From: Deltaproteobacteria bacterium
Lineage (GTDB): Bacteria > Desulfobacterota > Desulfuromonadia > Desulfuromonadales > Geopsychrobacteraceae
Length of the DNA stretch: 46,328 nucleotides
Assembly: GCA_018399135.1 (NCBI GenBank)
Contig: JAGYPB010000021.1
Span: 1-46,328, forward strand
Reading direction: 5' to 3'
Shown: positions 17,370 to 27,021 of the stretch, one piece after another
Numbering within the stretch: position 1 is the first letter of the stretch
How the letters are laid out: each line of letters starts with the position of its first letter
Position numbers and translations under genes: made by a program
The notes under the pieces: generated by a model
The model's database searches: none
What the model saw: the letters and a program-made list of their open reading frames with translations, nothing else
Told to the model about the DNA's origin: nothing

Positions 17370-18200
17370 TTATGCTGCAGCAGCATTGCTCGGATTGCTG
17401 ACAATATGCAGATCACGTTGCGGATAGGGGATGCTGATTCCTTCTGAGTCAAAACGAACCTTGACGGTTTCGTTTAAGTCAAAGTAAACCGGCCAATAGT
17501 CTCCACTGTTCACCCATGGGCGTACGGCAAAATTCACACTGCTGTCACCTAATTCCACGACACCGATAGTCGGTGCCGGATCCTGCAGAATCCGCTCATC
17601 TTTAGCGAGAATATCTTCAAGAACCGAACGCACCTTTTGCAGATCATCGCCATAGCCAACGCCAATGACCAGATCCACGCGACGGGTAGGCTTGGTTGAG
17701 TAATTGGTAATAGTCGTCCCCATGACCTGGGAGTTTGGTATGATGATTTGTTTATTGTCCCCAGACCGCATCAAAGTGCAAAATATCTGAATTTCTTCAA
17801 CGATCCCTGAAACACCACCAGCTTCTATAAAATCACCGACTTTAAATGGTCTAAAAATAATTAACAGAACTCCAGAAGCAAAATTACTTAAGGTTCCCTG
17901 AAGTGATAAACCAATAGCAAGACCAGCGGCGGCAACGACAGCGGCAAAGGATGTTGTTTCTACGCCCATTTTGCTGATTGCGGCGATAACAACAAAAACC
18001 ATGATAGCCACGAACAGCATATTTTTGGTGAATTTGACCAGTGTTTCTTCGACCTTGGCCTTGGTCATGGCTTTAGCTACAGCGTTTGAAATCATTCTGG
18101 CTACAATTTTACCGACAATAAAAATGACCACTGCCCATAGCAGTGGCAACCCGTAGGTTTGAATCAAGCCGTAAAACATGTCAGGTGAAATGTCGTTCAC
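17370..18200 (-). CDS. mscS: Small-conductance mechanosensitive channel MscS
   Basis: 276 residues, close to E. coli MscS (286). Three membrane helices: TM1 about 12-35, TM2 about 58-78, and the pore-lining TM3 about 82-112 with the Ala/Gly-rich packing pattern AAVVAAAGLAIGLSLQGTLSNFASG. The cytoplasmic beta domain begins with RPFKVGDFIEAGGVSGIVEEI and the IIIPNSQVMG segment, followed by the alpha/beta vestibule. It opens under membrane tension to release solutes after osmotic downshock. Minus strand, with AGGAGG upstream of its ATG; monocistronic, with thrC upstream in the same direction about 50 nt away. MITE copy B sits immediately after its stop codon. Confidence 0.94.
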   Translation of the reverse strand: MNDISPDMFYGLIQTYGLPLLWAVVIFIVGKIVARMISNAVAKAMTKAKVEETLVKFTKNMLFVAIMVFVVIAAISKMGVETTSFAAVVAAAGLAIGLSLQGTLSNFASGVLLIIFRPFKVGDFIEAGGVSGIVEEIQIFCTLMRSGDNKQIIIPNSQVMGTTITNYSTKPTRRVDLVIGVGYGDDLQKVRSVLEDILAKDERILQDPAPTIGVVELGDSSVNFAVRPWVNSGDYWPVYFDLNETVKVRFDSEGISIPYPQRDLHIVSNPSNAAAA

Positions 18201-18252
18201 TATACCCTCCTGTAAGAAGATTGATTACCGTAATGGTAGCAGTTGCATTATA

Positions 18253-19644
18253 TTATGATTTAGAGGAGTTTAGTGCAATATGCTTTTTAATTTTTTTAAC
18301 ATCCGCAACCATCCGTTCACAACGGCGGGGCAAGTCACGTAATCGCTCAATGGTTTCAAGGGGTAGCATTTTATCCTTCAGAGCCTTGTCGATGGCCTCC
18401 GGGAACTTGGCCGGGTGAGCTGTTGCCAGGCAGACAAGTGGGACATTATCTCCGATTAAACCAGCGGCTTTAACCCCGACCGCCGTATGTGGGTCAAGGA
18501 GGTAGCCAGTGTGGTGGTAAAAGGATGAAATTTGCTCGATGGTTTGTTGGTCATCGACGCTGACAGCGAGGAAATCCTGGTGAATTTTAGCCTGCAACGC
18601 CATTGGAAAAATGATTTTTCCGGTTTTTTTGAAACGACCCATGGCCGCAACAACCGCCTCGGTATCACCGTCATACAAATAATAGAGATAACGTTCAAAG
18701 TTGCTGGCAACCTGTATGTCCATCGATGGAGAGAAAGAATGATGGACATCGGCAAGGGAATAGTCGCCGCTATTCACAAAACGGCTGAGAATATTGTTTG
18801 CATTAGTGGCCAGAATGAAGCGCCGGGTTGGTAAACCCATCTTCCCGGCAAGATATCCGGCGAAAATGTCACCGAAATTGCCCGTTGGCACGCTGAACTG
18901 AACCTGTTCACAGGTCGTTTGCTCCCGCACGCGGAAATACGCATAAAAGTAATAGACGATCTGTGCCAACACCCGAACCCAGTTGATTGAGTTGATTGAA
19001 CCTAAAGCGTAGGCCTGTTTAAATTGCTGATCATTGAAAATCTCTTTGACTATCGCCTGGGCGTCATCAAAGGTACCATCAATTGCGATATTGAAGACAT
19101 TGTCATCAGTAACTGTAGTCATCTGCATTTCCTGAACGGAAGAAACCCTTCCAAAGGGAAATAGAATGAATATATTGATATTTTTCTTGCCACGCACACC
19201 GGCGATCGCAGCGCTACCGGTGTCGCCACTGGTTGCACCGATGATATTGAGTTTTTTGTTGTCCCTGATCAGATAGTATTCGAATAAATTACCAAGGAAT
19301 TGCAGGGCAACATCCTTGAATGCCAGGGTCGGGCCATGGAAGAGCTCAAGGATGTACACATTACCCTGTTTCACCACCGGGGTAATATCGACATGATTAA
19401 ATGACGCATAAGACGTGTCCACCAGGTTACGCAAATCGGCAGCAGGCAGATCGGTTGCATAAAGCGAGATGATCTCGTAAGCCAGATCCCTGTAGTTGAG
19501 GTGACTGAAAGCTTCCAGTTGTTGTTGCGAAAGCTGAGGAATCTGTTCAGGAATCAATAAACCGCCATCGGAAGCCAGTCCCATCATCACCGCATCGCTG
19601 AAAGACAAATTCCGAACCTGACCACGCGTACTGCAGTATTTCAT
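18253..19644 (-). CDS. thrC: Threonine synthase
   Basis: 463 residues. A PLP enzyme (fold type II) converting O-phosphohomoserine to threonine. The N-terminal segment MKYCSTRG...LASDGGLLIPE is typical of the E. coli/yeast-type class. The PLP lysine is Lys110 in HGPTLAFKDVALQF; GATSGDTGSAAI and VPTGNFGDIFAGY bind the phosphates. I placed the start at 19644 because GGAGG lies 10 nt upstream and the family begins MKY; an upstream in-frame start would add 17 residues. It precedes mscS on the same strand and follows the maeB terminator, so it is probably transcribed on its own. Confidence 0.94.
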   Translation of the reverse strand: MKYCSTRGQVRNLSFSDAVMMGLASDGGLLIPEQIPQLSQQQLEAFSHLNYRDLAYEIISLYATDLPAADLRNLVDTSYASFNHVDITPVVKQGNVYILELFHGPTLAFKDVALQFLGNLFEYYLIRDNKKLNIIGATSGDTGSAAIAGVRGKKNINIFILFPFGRVSSVQEMQMTTVTDDNVFNIAIDGTFDDAQAIVKEIFNDQQFKQAYALGSINSINWVRVLAQIVYYFYAYFRVREQTTCEQVQFSVPTGNFGDIFAGYLAGKMGLPTRRFILATNANNILSRFVNSGDYSLADVHHSFSPSMDIQVASNFERYLYYLYDGDTEAVVAAMGRFKKTGKIIFPMALQAKIHQDFLAVSVDDQQTIEQISSFYHHTGYLLDPHTAVGVKAAGLIGDNVPLVCLATAHPAKFPEAIDKALKDKMLPLETIERLRDLPRRCERMVADVKKIKKHIALNSSKS

Positions 19645-19786
19645 AGGGTTAGACCCTCCTTCTTGAAGTAAATTCATGTTCCTTATCAATAACAATATAT
19701 CAATCTAACCCCTGAATCATCCCCAGACTATTGATCAGCCATGAGTATAGTACTGATTATCACAAGCGAATAAAAGTCAACAGCAC

Positions 19787-19821
19787 AAAAAAAGCGTAAG
19801 GCCCGAAAAAGGACCTTACGC
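19787..19821 (-). terminator. Intrinsic terminator after maeB
   Basis: On the minus strand GCGTAAGG (complement of 19814-19821) pairs with CCTTACGC (complement of 19794-19801), continued by a short G-C extension around one mismatch, with a U-rich loop and then a run of seven T (complement of 19787-19793). It ends maeB transcription before thrC. Confidence 0.85.
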
Positions 19822-19849
19822 CTGGTATCAACCTGCTGCAGTTAGTTGA

Positions 19850-22111
19850 TTAGTTTTGTTCAGCTTCCTGCGCGTCAACAACAGCAACAGCTGCCATATT
19901 GACAATGTCAGCAACATCGTCACCACGTTGTAACACGTGAACAGGTTTTTTCATTCCCATCAGGATCGGGCCAATCGCATCGGCTCCACCTAGCTTGTTC
20001 AACAACTTGTAGCTGATATTGCCGGACTGCAGGTCGGGAAAGATAAAGATGTTGGCATCGCCTTTAAGCATAGAAAAGGGATACTGTTTTTCTGTCAACT
20101 CAGGATCTAAAGCAACATTAGCCTGAATCTCTCCATCGACAATCAGTTCAGGGTCAAGTTGCTTGACCAGTGCTGTGGCTTTTTTGACCTTGAGTGCTTG
20201 AGGCTCAGTGTTACTACCAAAGTTTGAGAAGGAAAGCATTGCCACCTTTGGTACGATATCAAATTGACGAACTTTTTTTGCTACCAGAATCGCGGTTTCT
20301 GCCAATTCCTCCGGTGTCGGGTCGATAGCGACAGTGGCATCGGCAATGAAGACGACCTGCTTTTTGAAGACCATCATATACATGCCATGAACCTTGGACA
20401 GGTTGTCTTGCTTGCCGATGATTTCCAGAGAGGGCTTGATTGTTTCCGGATAGTGATGATTTACGCCGGAGAGCATGGTATCTGCATCACCCTGTTGCAC
20501 CATCAGGGCACCAAAGTAATTGTAGTTGCCTTTTAATTGACTCATGGCACCATTGTGAGTGACGCCTTTACGTTGGCGCAGCTCAAACATTTTACTGACG
20601 TACTCATCGCGTTTGTCACTGGTGGTTGGGTCAATAACGGTGATACCACTTAAGTCGACGTGTATGTGTTTGGCTTTGGCGGCAATAGCTTCGACATTAC
20701 CAAGGAGAATCGGGATGGCAATGTTTTCACTGACCAGGATCTGAGCCGCACGCAGGATCTTGTCCTCTTCACCTTCCGGGAAGACAATGCGTTTCGGTGC
20801 CGCTTTTGCTTTATTGATCAGGGTGCGCATGACCTCCTTGGAACGACCTTGCATCGCCTCAAGAGACTCGATGTACTTCGCCATATCCTTGATGGGGCGG
20901 CGGGCAACGCCACTATCCATGGCCGCCTGGGCAACCGCAGGGGCAACGTGAAGCAGCACGCGTGGATCAAAAGGTTTGGGGATAATATAGTTGCGGCCAA
21001 ACTGGATGTCTTCGCCGGCGTAAGCCTTGCGAACGGAGTCAGGGACATCCTGTTTTGCCAGGTCGGCCAGGGCTTTAACCGCAGCCAGTTTCATTTCCAC
21101 ATTAATAGCACTGGCGTGGACATCAAGAGCGCCGCGGAACAGGAAGGGGAAGCACAGCACGTTGTTGACCTGGTTGGAAAAGTCAGACCTTCCGGTACCA
21201 ATGATGACATCATCGCGCACGGCTTTGGCTTCCGGCGGGGTGATTTCGGGATCGGGATTGGCCATAGCAAAAACAATGGGATTAGGTGCCATCGATTTGA
21301 GCATTTCCGGAGTTAGAGCGCCCTTAGAGGAAAGGCCAAAGAAAATATCAGCATTCTTTACGGCATCCGCAAGGGTGCGATCAGGAGTTTCTGCTGCCAG
21401 ACGCTCCTTATATTCGTTCATTCCTTGGGTACGGCCTTTGTAAATAACACCTTTGGTGTCGCAGAGAATGACGTTGTTCTTGTCGATCCCCATGACAATG
21501 GCAAGGTTGGCGCAGGAAATGCCTGAGGCACCGGCACCGTTGACAACCATCTTGACGTCTTTAATGTCTTTGCCGACGATTTCCAAAGCATTGATCATCC
21601 CTGCTGAAGAAATAATCGCAGTACCGTGCTGATCATCATGGAAAACCGGAATGTCCATGAGTTCAATCAGTTTTTCCTCAATATAGAAGCATTCCGGCCC
21701 CTTGATGTCTTCAAGGTTGATGCCTCCAAACGTCGGTTCCAACAGTTTTACCGTGCGGATAATTTCATCGGGATCTTTTGAGTCGATTTCAATATCAAAA
21801 ACATCGATGTCTGCAAAACTTTTAAACAGAACACCTTTGCCCTCCATAACCGGCTTGCCGGCCAGGGCGCCGATATCTCCCAGGCCAAGTACCGCAGTTC
21901 CGTTAGAAACAACTGCAACCAGATTTCCTTTGGCTGTATATTTATATGCATCTTCCGGATTTTTTTCTATTTCCAGACATGGTTCCGCTACCCCCGGGCT
22001 ATAAGCCAGCGACAGATCCCGGCTGGTGGCACATGGTTTGGTGGTAATGACTTCGATTTTTCCTTTTCTACCGGTACTGTGATAATCAAGAGCATCTTGG
22101 CGCATTGACAT
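19850..22111 (-). CDS. maeB: NADP-dependent malic enzyme fused to phosphotransacetylase-like domain
   Basis: 753 residues, the usual length of MaeB. The N-terminal two-thirds (about 1-430) is the bacterial malic enzyme: [32 protein letters not shown], the metal/substrate site [11 protein letters not shown], the NADP-binding [13 protein letters not shown], and ANPDPEI. The C-terminal part (about 435-745) is a phosphate acetyltransferase-like domain ([10 protein letters not shown]...[17 protein letters not shown]...[18 protein letters not shown]), which in this family is regulatory (acetyl-CoA response) and not catalytic. The reaction is oxidative decarboxylation of malate to pyruvate with NADPH. 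AGGAGG precedes the start, and MSMR offers a second ATG two codons on. A good sigma-70 promoter lies about 100 nt upstream. Confidence 0.95.
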   Translation of the reverse strand: MSMRQDALDYHSTGRKGKIEVITTKPCATSRDLSLAYSPGVAEPCLEIEKNPEDAYKYTAKGNLVAVVSNGTAVLGLGDIGALAGKPVMEGKGVLFKSFADIDVFDIEIDSKDPDEIIRTVKLLEPTFGGINLEDIKGPECFYIEEKLIELMDIPVFHDDQHGTAIISSAGMINALEIVGKDIKDVKMVVNGAGASGISCANLAIVMGIDKNNVILCDTKGVIYKGRTQGMNEYKERLAAETPDRTLADAVKNADIFFGLSSKGALTPEMLKSMAPNPIVFAMANPDPEITPPEAKAVRDDVIIGTGRSDFSNQVNNVLCFPFLFRGALDVHASAINVEMKLAAVKALADLAKQDVPDSVRKAYAGEDIQFGRNYIIPKPFDPRVLLHVAPAVAQAAMDSGVARRPIKDMAKYIESLEAMQGRSKEVMRTLINKAKAAPKRIVFPEGEEDKILRAAQILVSENIAIPILLGNVEAIAAKAKHIHVDLSGITVIDPTTSDKRDEYVSKMFELRQRKGVTHNGAMSQLKGNYNYFGALMVQQGDADTMLSGVNHHYPETIKPSLEIIGKQDNLSKVHGMYMMVFKKQVVFIADATVAIDPTPEELAETAILVAKKVRQFDIVPKVAMLSFSNFGSNTEPQALKVKKATALVKQLDPELIVDGEIQANVALDPELTEKQYPFSMLKGDANIFIFPDLQSGNISYKLLNKLGGADAIGPILMGMKKPVHVLQRGDDVADIVNMAAVAVVDAQEAEQN

Positions 22112-22427
22112 GGATGTATTTCCTCCTGTAAGAGATTGTGAGGTTGACGTGAATAACCTGAAATTACCTCATGTGGATTGACTATACGCAACATTACTAA
22201 AAATAAAAAATTATAGTTTTACTAAATTCTTGTCAAGCTGAAAGGGAACAATCTGTTAAATATAAACTATTTGAGGCATTACGCAATGCTGGTGCCAAAT
22301 TTACTGAAAATATAAAAAGTCAATATATCAGTTAGTTGTCTAAATATGTTCGATACATGGTAATTAATGTATTTATTGTTTTGCTTATTTTCATAACTTT
22401 AGGCGCTTTTTCGCCACATTATTTTTT
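22112..22427. other. AT-rich intergenic region between divergent maeB and exbB
   Basis: About 315 nt without a gene. It holds the maeB leader and promoter (minus strand, 22112-22236); the remainder to 22427 is AT-rich with no feature I can name. MITE copy C occupies the next 135 bp. Confidence 0.6.
22210..22236 (-). promoter_or_regulatory. Sigma-70 promoter candidate for maeB
   Basis: On the minus strand TTGACA (complement of 22231-22236) and TATAAT (complement of 22210-22215) are both perfect hexamers, but the spacer is 15 nt, shorter than the usual 17. Transcription would begin near 22203, giving a leader of about 90 nt. Confidence 0.55.
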
Positions 22428-22562
22428 GTAACTAGTCAGCTATGGCCTTGCGCAGGATGGGGGATCCTGTGACAAGTCGACATGGACGGCGACAGCAAGC
22501 GGCCAGGGATGACGAAAAGCGTCCCTTGACATAGGACCCCCTATCCGGTGCTGAACAGATAC
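22428..22562 (-). mobile_element. MITE copy C (135 bp), reverse orientation, perfect 8-bp target duplication
   Basis: On the plus strand it begins GTAACTAGTCAGC and ends CCGGTGCTGAACAGATAC. Its reverse complement aligns with copy B over the whole length with scattered substitutions and one small gap; the segment GTCAAGGGACGCTTTTCGTC is identical. TATTTTTT flanks it on both sides (22420-22427 and 22563-22570). It lies 110 nt upstream of exbB, in the intergenic region shared with maeB. Confidence 0.88.
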
Positions 22563-22672
22563 TATTTTTTTTAAAAAGGTATTTCTTGCGAAATTGGTGT
22601 CATTTCAGATATCCACATCATTTCCAACCTGCAAGGAAGACAATTGGCTACAGGTGAAAGGAAAAAGAACTT

Positions 22673-23272
22673 ATGTTAGATATTTTCATGCGCGGTGGAC
22701 CGCTGATGTATCCGATCCTTTTTTGTTCGATCATCGGCTGGGCAATTTTTATGGAGCGTTTTTTTGCTTATGTTCAGATCAGACGTGATCTGTTTCGCTT
22801 GTGCTCCAAGGTTACCGATCTCTTGAACGGTAGCCGCCCTGAAGATGCTTTGGAACTCTGTCAGCGGGGGAAATCGCCGCTGGCCCGGATCCTCGTGGTT
22901 ATCCTTAAAAGTCGTGGTGCCTCACGTGCTCACCTTAAATCCCTGGCAGAAGAAGTGGGGGAGCGTGAGGCGGTATTTCTACAGCGTTATCTTGGCCTGC
23001 TCGCTACCATTGCTAATGTTTCCCCATTACTGGGGCTGCTGGGAACGGTTCTGGGGATGATTAACGCGTTTAATGTTATTGCGGCCGAAGGGGTAGGCAC
23101 ACCGGCAACTTTGGGTGGCGGCATTTCTGAAGCACTGATTACAACTGCCGCTGGACTCAGTGTGGCGGTACCGATGCTGCTGGTTCATCGTTATCTGTCC
23201 GCCCGCTCTGATCGTCTGACCCTTGAGCTGGAAGAAGCCTCTATGAAGATCGTCGATCAGGTCGAGGGGTAA
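22673..23272 (+). CDS. exbB: ExbB/TolQ-family proton channel subunit (MotA/TolQ/ExbB)
   Basis: 199 residues with three membrane helices: about 10-28, 105-130 and 148-172. The family signature is in helices 2-3: LLATIANVSPLLGLLGTVLGMI and GGISEALITTAAGLSVAVPMLL. Together with ExbD it uses the proton gradient to energise TonB-dependent outer-membrane transport or, as TolQR, cell-envelope constriction; no tonB or tolA is adjacent, so the partner is undetermined. A cytoplasmic loop between helices 1 and 2 is short, as in the ExbB2 type. Start ATG 22673 with AAAGGA upstream. exbD begins 1 nt after the stop. Confidence 0.9.
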   Translation: MLDIFMRGGPLMYPILFCSIIGWAIFMERFFAYVQIRRDLFRLCSKVTDLLNGSRPEDALELCQRGKSPLARILVVILKSRGASRAHLKSLAEEVGEREAVFLQRYLGLLATIANVSPLLGLLGTVLGMINAFNVIAAEGVGTPATLGGGISEALITTAAGLSVAVPMLLVHRYLSARSDRLTLELEEASMKIVDQVEG

Positions 23273-23273
23273 C

Positions 23274-23711
23274 ATGGGATTTCGACGCAAGGTTAGCGAA
23301 TCACCGCGGATCGATCTGACACCGATGATCGATGTTGTTTTTCTGTTGCTGATATTTTTCATGATTTCAACCACCTTCATTGAACGTCCGGGTGTGACTA
23401 TCGACTTGCCTGAAGGGGGCAGCCAGCAGGTTACAGCAGATAAAAAGGAAGTCGAGGTCTATCTGACTGAAGAGGGGGATCTTTATCTGCAGCGTGAGGC
23501 GATTACTCTCTCAGCGTTAAATAGCTATCTGCTCAGTCTGGGGGTGGAAATAACAAAAGAAATGACCTTTTTGCTGATGGCTGACAAGTCCGCACGTCAT
23601 GGGTGGGTCATTGAGGTAATGGAAATCGCCCGTCGTAACGGTTTTGTGCGCCTTGCCATTGCTACGGATAAAAAGGTCGATGAAACGACGATCAGGGAGT
23701 CGGAAAAGTGA
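23274..23711 (+). CDS. exbD: ExbD/TolR-family energy-transducing protein
   Basis: 145 residues: a short cytoplasmic N-terminus, one membrane helix (about 20-40) and a periplasmic domain. The motif IDLTPMIDVVFLLLIFFM contains the protonatable aspartate that carries protons through the ExbB ring. The periplasmic part (IDLPEG...LMADKSARHGWVIEVMEIARRNG) is the standard dimerisation domain; the DKSARHG pattern corresponds to the usual DxxxxY/H-G-x-V. It starts 1 nt after exbB and completes the two-gene unit. A gene of unknown function converges on it 3 nt downstream. Confidence 0.92.
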   Translation: MGFRRKVSESPRIDLTPMIDVVFLLLIFFMISTTFIERPGVTIDLPEGGSQQVTADKKEVEVYLTEEGDLYLQREAITLSALNSYLLSLGVEITKEMTFLLMADKSARHGWVIEVMEIARRNGFVRLAIATDKKVDETTIRESEK

Positions 23712-23714
23712 TTA

Positions 23715-24224
23715 TTATTTAAATGGGCACTGTTCACACCAATTCAGATAATCATCACCTTTCAAGGCGTGAAAGCTGTCAATGCGCCGATGAAAGTAGT
23801 CGAGATCCACACAGATTTCAGCAATGTCCCGACCCGTGGCTGTAGCTATCCAGCCATTTTCGACGCAGTAGTTGTAAAAGGCTTTTACGCCCTTCAATAT
23901 CGCCTCAAGTTCTTTCATGTTGGGTTCTAATGTGCGGTGAATGTACCAGTTGCCGGCAAAACCACGCACCTGCCTCGCGGTGATGTGAAAAATATTGGCA
24001 CGCAACGTATCGATGACATAATCGCGCAGAAAGTAATCAGCGCCACCTGCCATGGACCCTGCTTCAAGGGAGGTACAATCATCACGCCCCAGCAGAGACT
24101 GATGGAAATTCTTTAATAGTGATTGACATAGTTGATCCACGCGGATTTCCTCATTAAGGTCGTTCATGAAAAAATTGTCCGGGAGGATGCTCTGTTCGAC
24201 AGGTGTTGATGCTGGTTTCATCAT
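23715..24224 (-). CDS. Conserved-looking protein of unknown function
   Basis: 169 residues, cytoplasmic, no signal peptide or membrane helix. The middle (DQLCQSLLKNFHQSLLGRD...AGGADYFLRDYVIDTLRANIFHITARQVRGFAGNWYIHRTLEPNMKELEAILKGVKAFYNYC) is helical and resembles in outline the SAM-like N-terminal domain of tyrosine recombinases, but no catalytic domain follows; that comparison is weak. The C-terminus has two cysteines (WCEQCPF). AGGA lies 7 nt before ATG 24224. It converges with exbD and is divergent from mutS with a 187-nt gap. No function is assigned. The lack of strong overlap with other genes and the good start support it as real. Confidence 0.68.
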   Translation of the reverse strand: MMKPASTPVEQSILPDNFFMNDLNEEIRVDQLCQSLLKNFHQSLLGRDDCTSLEAGSMAGGADYFLRDYVIDTLRANIFHITARQVRGFAGNWYIHRTLEPNMKELEAILKGVKAFYNYCVENGWIATATGRDIAEICVDLDYFHRRIDSFHALKGDDYLNWCEQCPFK

Positions 24225-24411
24225 TCTTCATTCCTGCTTGGTAAAGTTGACGAGATATTTTGTGACCTTTTACCTTGCCAGACACTTGCGGTCAAGGTCT
24301 GCATCTTGCCACCGACAATCCCTGATTTACACTGTCATCGTCCTTTGTTAGACTGTCGAGCTTATTTGTCGTCCCGAATCCTGTTAACAGAACTTGTCAT
24401 TGGAAATTTGA

Positions 24412-27021
24412 ATGTCAACAACCACCCCTTTGATGCGCCAATTTCTTGAAATTAAAGCCGACTATCAAGATGCTATCCTGTTTTTCCGGCTTGGCGATTT
24501 TTACGAAATGTTCATGGACGATGCCGTTGTCGCTGCAAAAATTTTAGGTATCACTTTGACCTCACGCAACAAAGGCAATGAGGATGCCGTACCACTGTGC
24601 GGCGTGCCCTATCACAGCAGCCAGGGATATATCGCCAAGCTGGTGGCGGCTGGACATAAGGTTGCTATTTGCGAGCAGGTAGAAGATCCGAAAACCGCTA
24701 AGGGTATCGTCAAGCGCGAGGTGGTTAAGGTGGTCACACCTGGATTGATCACCGATACAGACACCCTCGAACCCAAAGAAAATAATTATCTCCTGTCATT
24801 AGCCAGTGCCGGAAATGCGTTTGGTGTTGCTTGTGTTGATATTACTACCGGGTCTTTTCGTGCTACCCAGGTTGAAACTACCGCTCAGGTAGAGAGTGAA
24901 ATCGGGTCTATCCGCCCTCGAGAAATTATTCTCTGTGAAGGGGAGAGTGGACAACAACTGCAGCAACAGCTTACTCATTTGGTTGAACCGCTTATGTGCA
25001 ACCGTTTGCCGGAATGGATATTCACCGAAGACTATGCCAGGGAGCAGATCTGTTCATTCTATGCGGTGGCAAACCTGACCTCTTTTGGTTGTGAAGATTT
25101 GCCGGCTGCACGTCAAGCGGCTGCCGCCATACTCTATTATCTTCAACAGACACAGAAGGATCAACTCAAACATCTACAGCCCCTTGCCACCTACCATGTG
25201 CGGGACTCCATGGTGCTCGATGATGCTACACGGCGAAATCTTGAACTCACGGCCACTTTGCAGGACGGCAAAAAGAAGGGCTCGCTGCTTGGAGTTCTTG
25301 ACCGCACGGTAACGGCGATGGGGGGGAGAACCCTGCGGCATTGGATCCATTATCCGTTGCTTGACCTTGATCAGATCACCAAACGGCAGGCGGCCATTTC
25401 TGAGCTGGTCGATAACAGTCTGCTACGCATGGATCTGCGGGAGGCCCTCGATGGAGTTTATGATCTCGAACGTCTGAACGGTAAACTTTCCATGGCCGGT
25501 GCCAATCCACGTGATCTGGTGGCATTGCGTGACTCTCTGGAACGGATACCGACAATTGCCGACCATCTTGCTGCATTTGCCGACCCCTATCTTACGGAGT
25601 TACAATCCCGCCTGGATTCGTTGCCTGATCTGAAAGATCTGCTGAATAAAGCAATCGTAGACGATCCTCCCTTTGTCCTGCGCGACGGAGGAATCATCAA
25701 GGGTCAATATAACGATGACCTTGACGAATTGCGAGTCATCAGTCGCGAAGGAAAAGGCTGGATCGCTGCGATGGAGACAAAGGAACGCGAGCGTACTGGA
25801 ATTTCATCTTTGAAAATTAAATATAATCGCGTTTTTGGTTATTTTATCGAAGTAACCCACCGTCACCTGGAACGGATACCCGCTGACTATCAGCGCAAAC
25901 AGACTCTAGTCAACGCCGAGCGTTACATTACGGCTGAGTTGAAGGATATTGAAGCCAAAGTCCTCGGTGCTGAAGAACGCATGGCTGAACTTGAATATAG
26001 CTTGTTTCAGGAAATTCGTCTTCATGCTGCCGCCCAATCGGCGCGAATCCAGCGTAGTGCTGATGCTCTGGCGATTGTCGACGTGCTGGTCTCCCTGGCA
26101 GACCTTTCTCATGAACGGCGCTACGTCTGCCCGCAGATGGATCATTCTGGAATAATTCGCATCGAGGGGGGGCGACATCCGGTCATCGAGGGAATGCCTC
26201 TTCAAGAATCTTTTGTGCCTAACGATGTCCTGCTTGATCATGAAGAAAATCAGCTATTGATCATTACCGGCCCGAATATGGCGGGAAAATCAACCTTTAT
26301 GCGACAGGTTGCGTTGATTACCCTGATGGCCCAGATTGGCAGTCATGTGCCGGCTGACACGGTGCAAATCGGTGTGGTTGACCGGATCTTTACTCGGGTT
26401 GGAGCAAGTGATAATCTGACCAAAGGTGAATCAACCTTTATGGTTGAGATGAATGAAACGGCCAATATTCTGCGTCATGCGACTTCTCGCAGTCTGATAA
26501 TTCTCGATGAGATCGGGCGTGGAACCTCAACCTACGATGGTGTCAGTATCGCCTGGGCGGTTGCTGAATATCTTCACGACAATGCTGATGTTGCTGCAAA
26601 AACCCTGTTCGCTACTCACTACCATGAGCTGACAGATCTGGCTTCCAGTTGTGAGCGGGTGAAAAACTTCAACGTTGTCGTTAAAGAATGGAACGACCAA
26701 ATTATTTTTCTACGAAAAATTGTTGCTGGTAGCGCCAGTCGCTCTTACGGAATACAGGTTGGACGTCTCGCCGGGTTACCGGAGCCGGTAATCCGGCGTG
26801 CAAAAAGTATTTTGAAGGATCTGGAAAGTGGTGAGCGTGATCATCGAGACACCCATGGCTCAAAACAAGGGCATGAAACGCAGGCAAGTTTCCAGCTCTC
26901 CCTGTTTCAACAGGACGTACAACAGCAACTCCTTGAACGCCTGAAAGACGTTGACATCAGCCATCTAACCCCTTTGGCTGCGCTGAATATACTGGCCGAG
27001 ATGAAAAAGTTGATTGAATGA
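24412..27021 (+). CDS. mutS: DNA mismatch repair protein MutS
   Basis: 869 residues. The N-terminal mismatch-recognition domain has the Phe-x-Glu reader at 30-32 (GDFYEMF), followed by connector, lever and clamp domains. The C-terminal ABC-type ATPase has the Walker A motif TGPNMAGKST (about 619-628), STFMVEMNE signature, Walker B LIILDEIGRGTSTYDG and the ATHYHEL switch. It recognises mismatches as a dimer and recruits MutL. The gene ends with the ATGA overlap that begins amiC. The ribosome-binding site is weak (GGAAATTTGA before the ATG). Length and motifs are those of MutS1; the mismatch-reading Phe rules out MutS2. Confidence 0.97.
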   Translation: MSTTTPLMRQFLEIKADYQDAILFFRLGDFYEMFMDDAVVAAKILGITLTSRNKGNEDAVPLCGVPYHSSQGYIAKLVAAGHKVAICEQVEDPKTAKGIVKREVVKVVTPGLITDTDTLEPKENNYLLSLASAGNAFGVACVDITTGSFRATQVETTAQVESEIGSIRPREIILCEGESGQQLQQQLTHLVEPLMCNRLPEWIFTEDYAREQICSFYAVANLTSFGCEDLPAARQAAAAILYYLQQTQKDQLKHLQPLATYHVRDSMVLDDATRRNLELTATLQDGKKKGSLLGVLDRTVTAMGGRTLRHWIHYPLLDLDQITKRQAAISELVDNSLLRMDLREALDGVYDLERLNGKLSMAGANPRDLVALRDSLERIPTIADHLAAFADPYLTELQSRLDSLPDLKDLLNKAIVDDPPFVLRDGGIIKGQYNDDLDELRVISREGKGWIAAMETKERERTGISSLKIKYNRVFGYFIEVTHRHLERIPADYQRKQTLVNAERYITAELKDIEAKVLGAEERMAELEYSLFQEIRLHAAAQSARIQRSADALAIVDVLVSLADLSHERRYVCPQMDHSGIIRIEGGRHPVIEGMPLQESFVPNDVLLDHEENQLLIITGPNMAGKSTFMRQVALITLMAQIGSHVPADTVQIGVVDRIFTRVGASDNLTKGESTFMVEMNETANILRHATSRSLIILDEIGRGTSTYDGVSIAWAVAEYLHDNADVAAKTLFATHYHELTDLASSCERVKNFNVVVKEWNDQIIFLRKIVAGSASRSYGIQVGRLAGLPEPVIRRAKSILKDLESGERDHRDTHGSKQGHETQASFQLSLFQQDVQQQLLERLKDVDISHLTPLAALNILAEMKKLIE

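Noticed and set aside
20660-21316. 218-codon open frame on the plus strand
   Set aside because: Antisense to maeB; low-complexity composition typical of a codon-bias shadow.
22195-22427. AT-rich intergenic stretch as a small-RNA gene or replication origin
   Set aside because: No terminator, DnaA-box cluster or stable fold is evident; only the maeB promoter could be supported.
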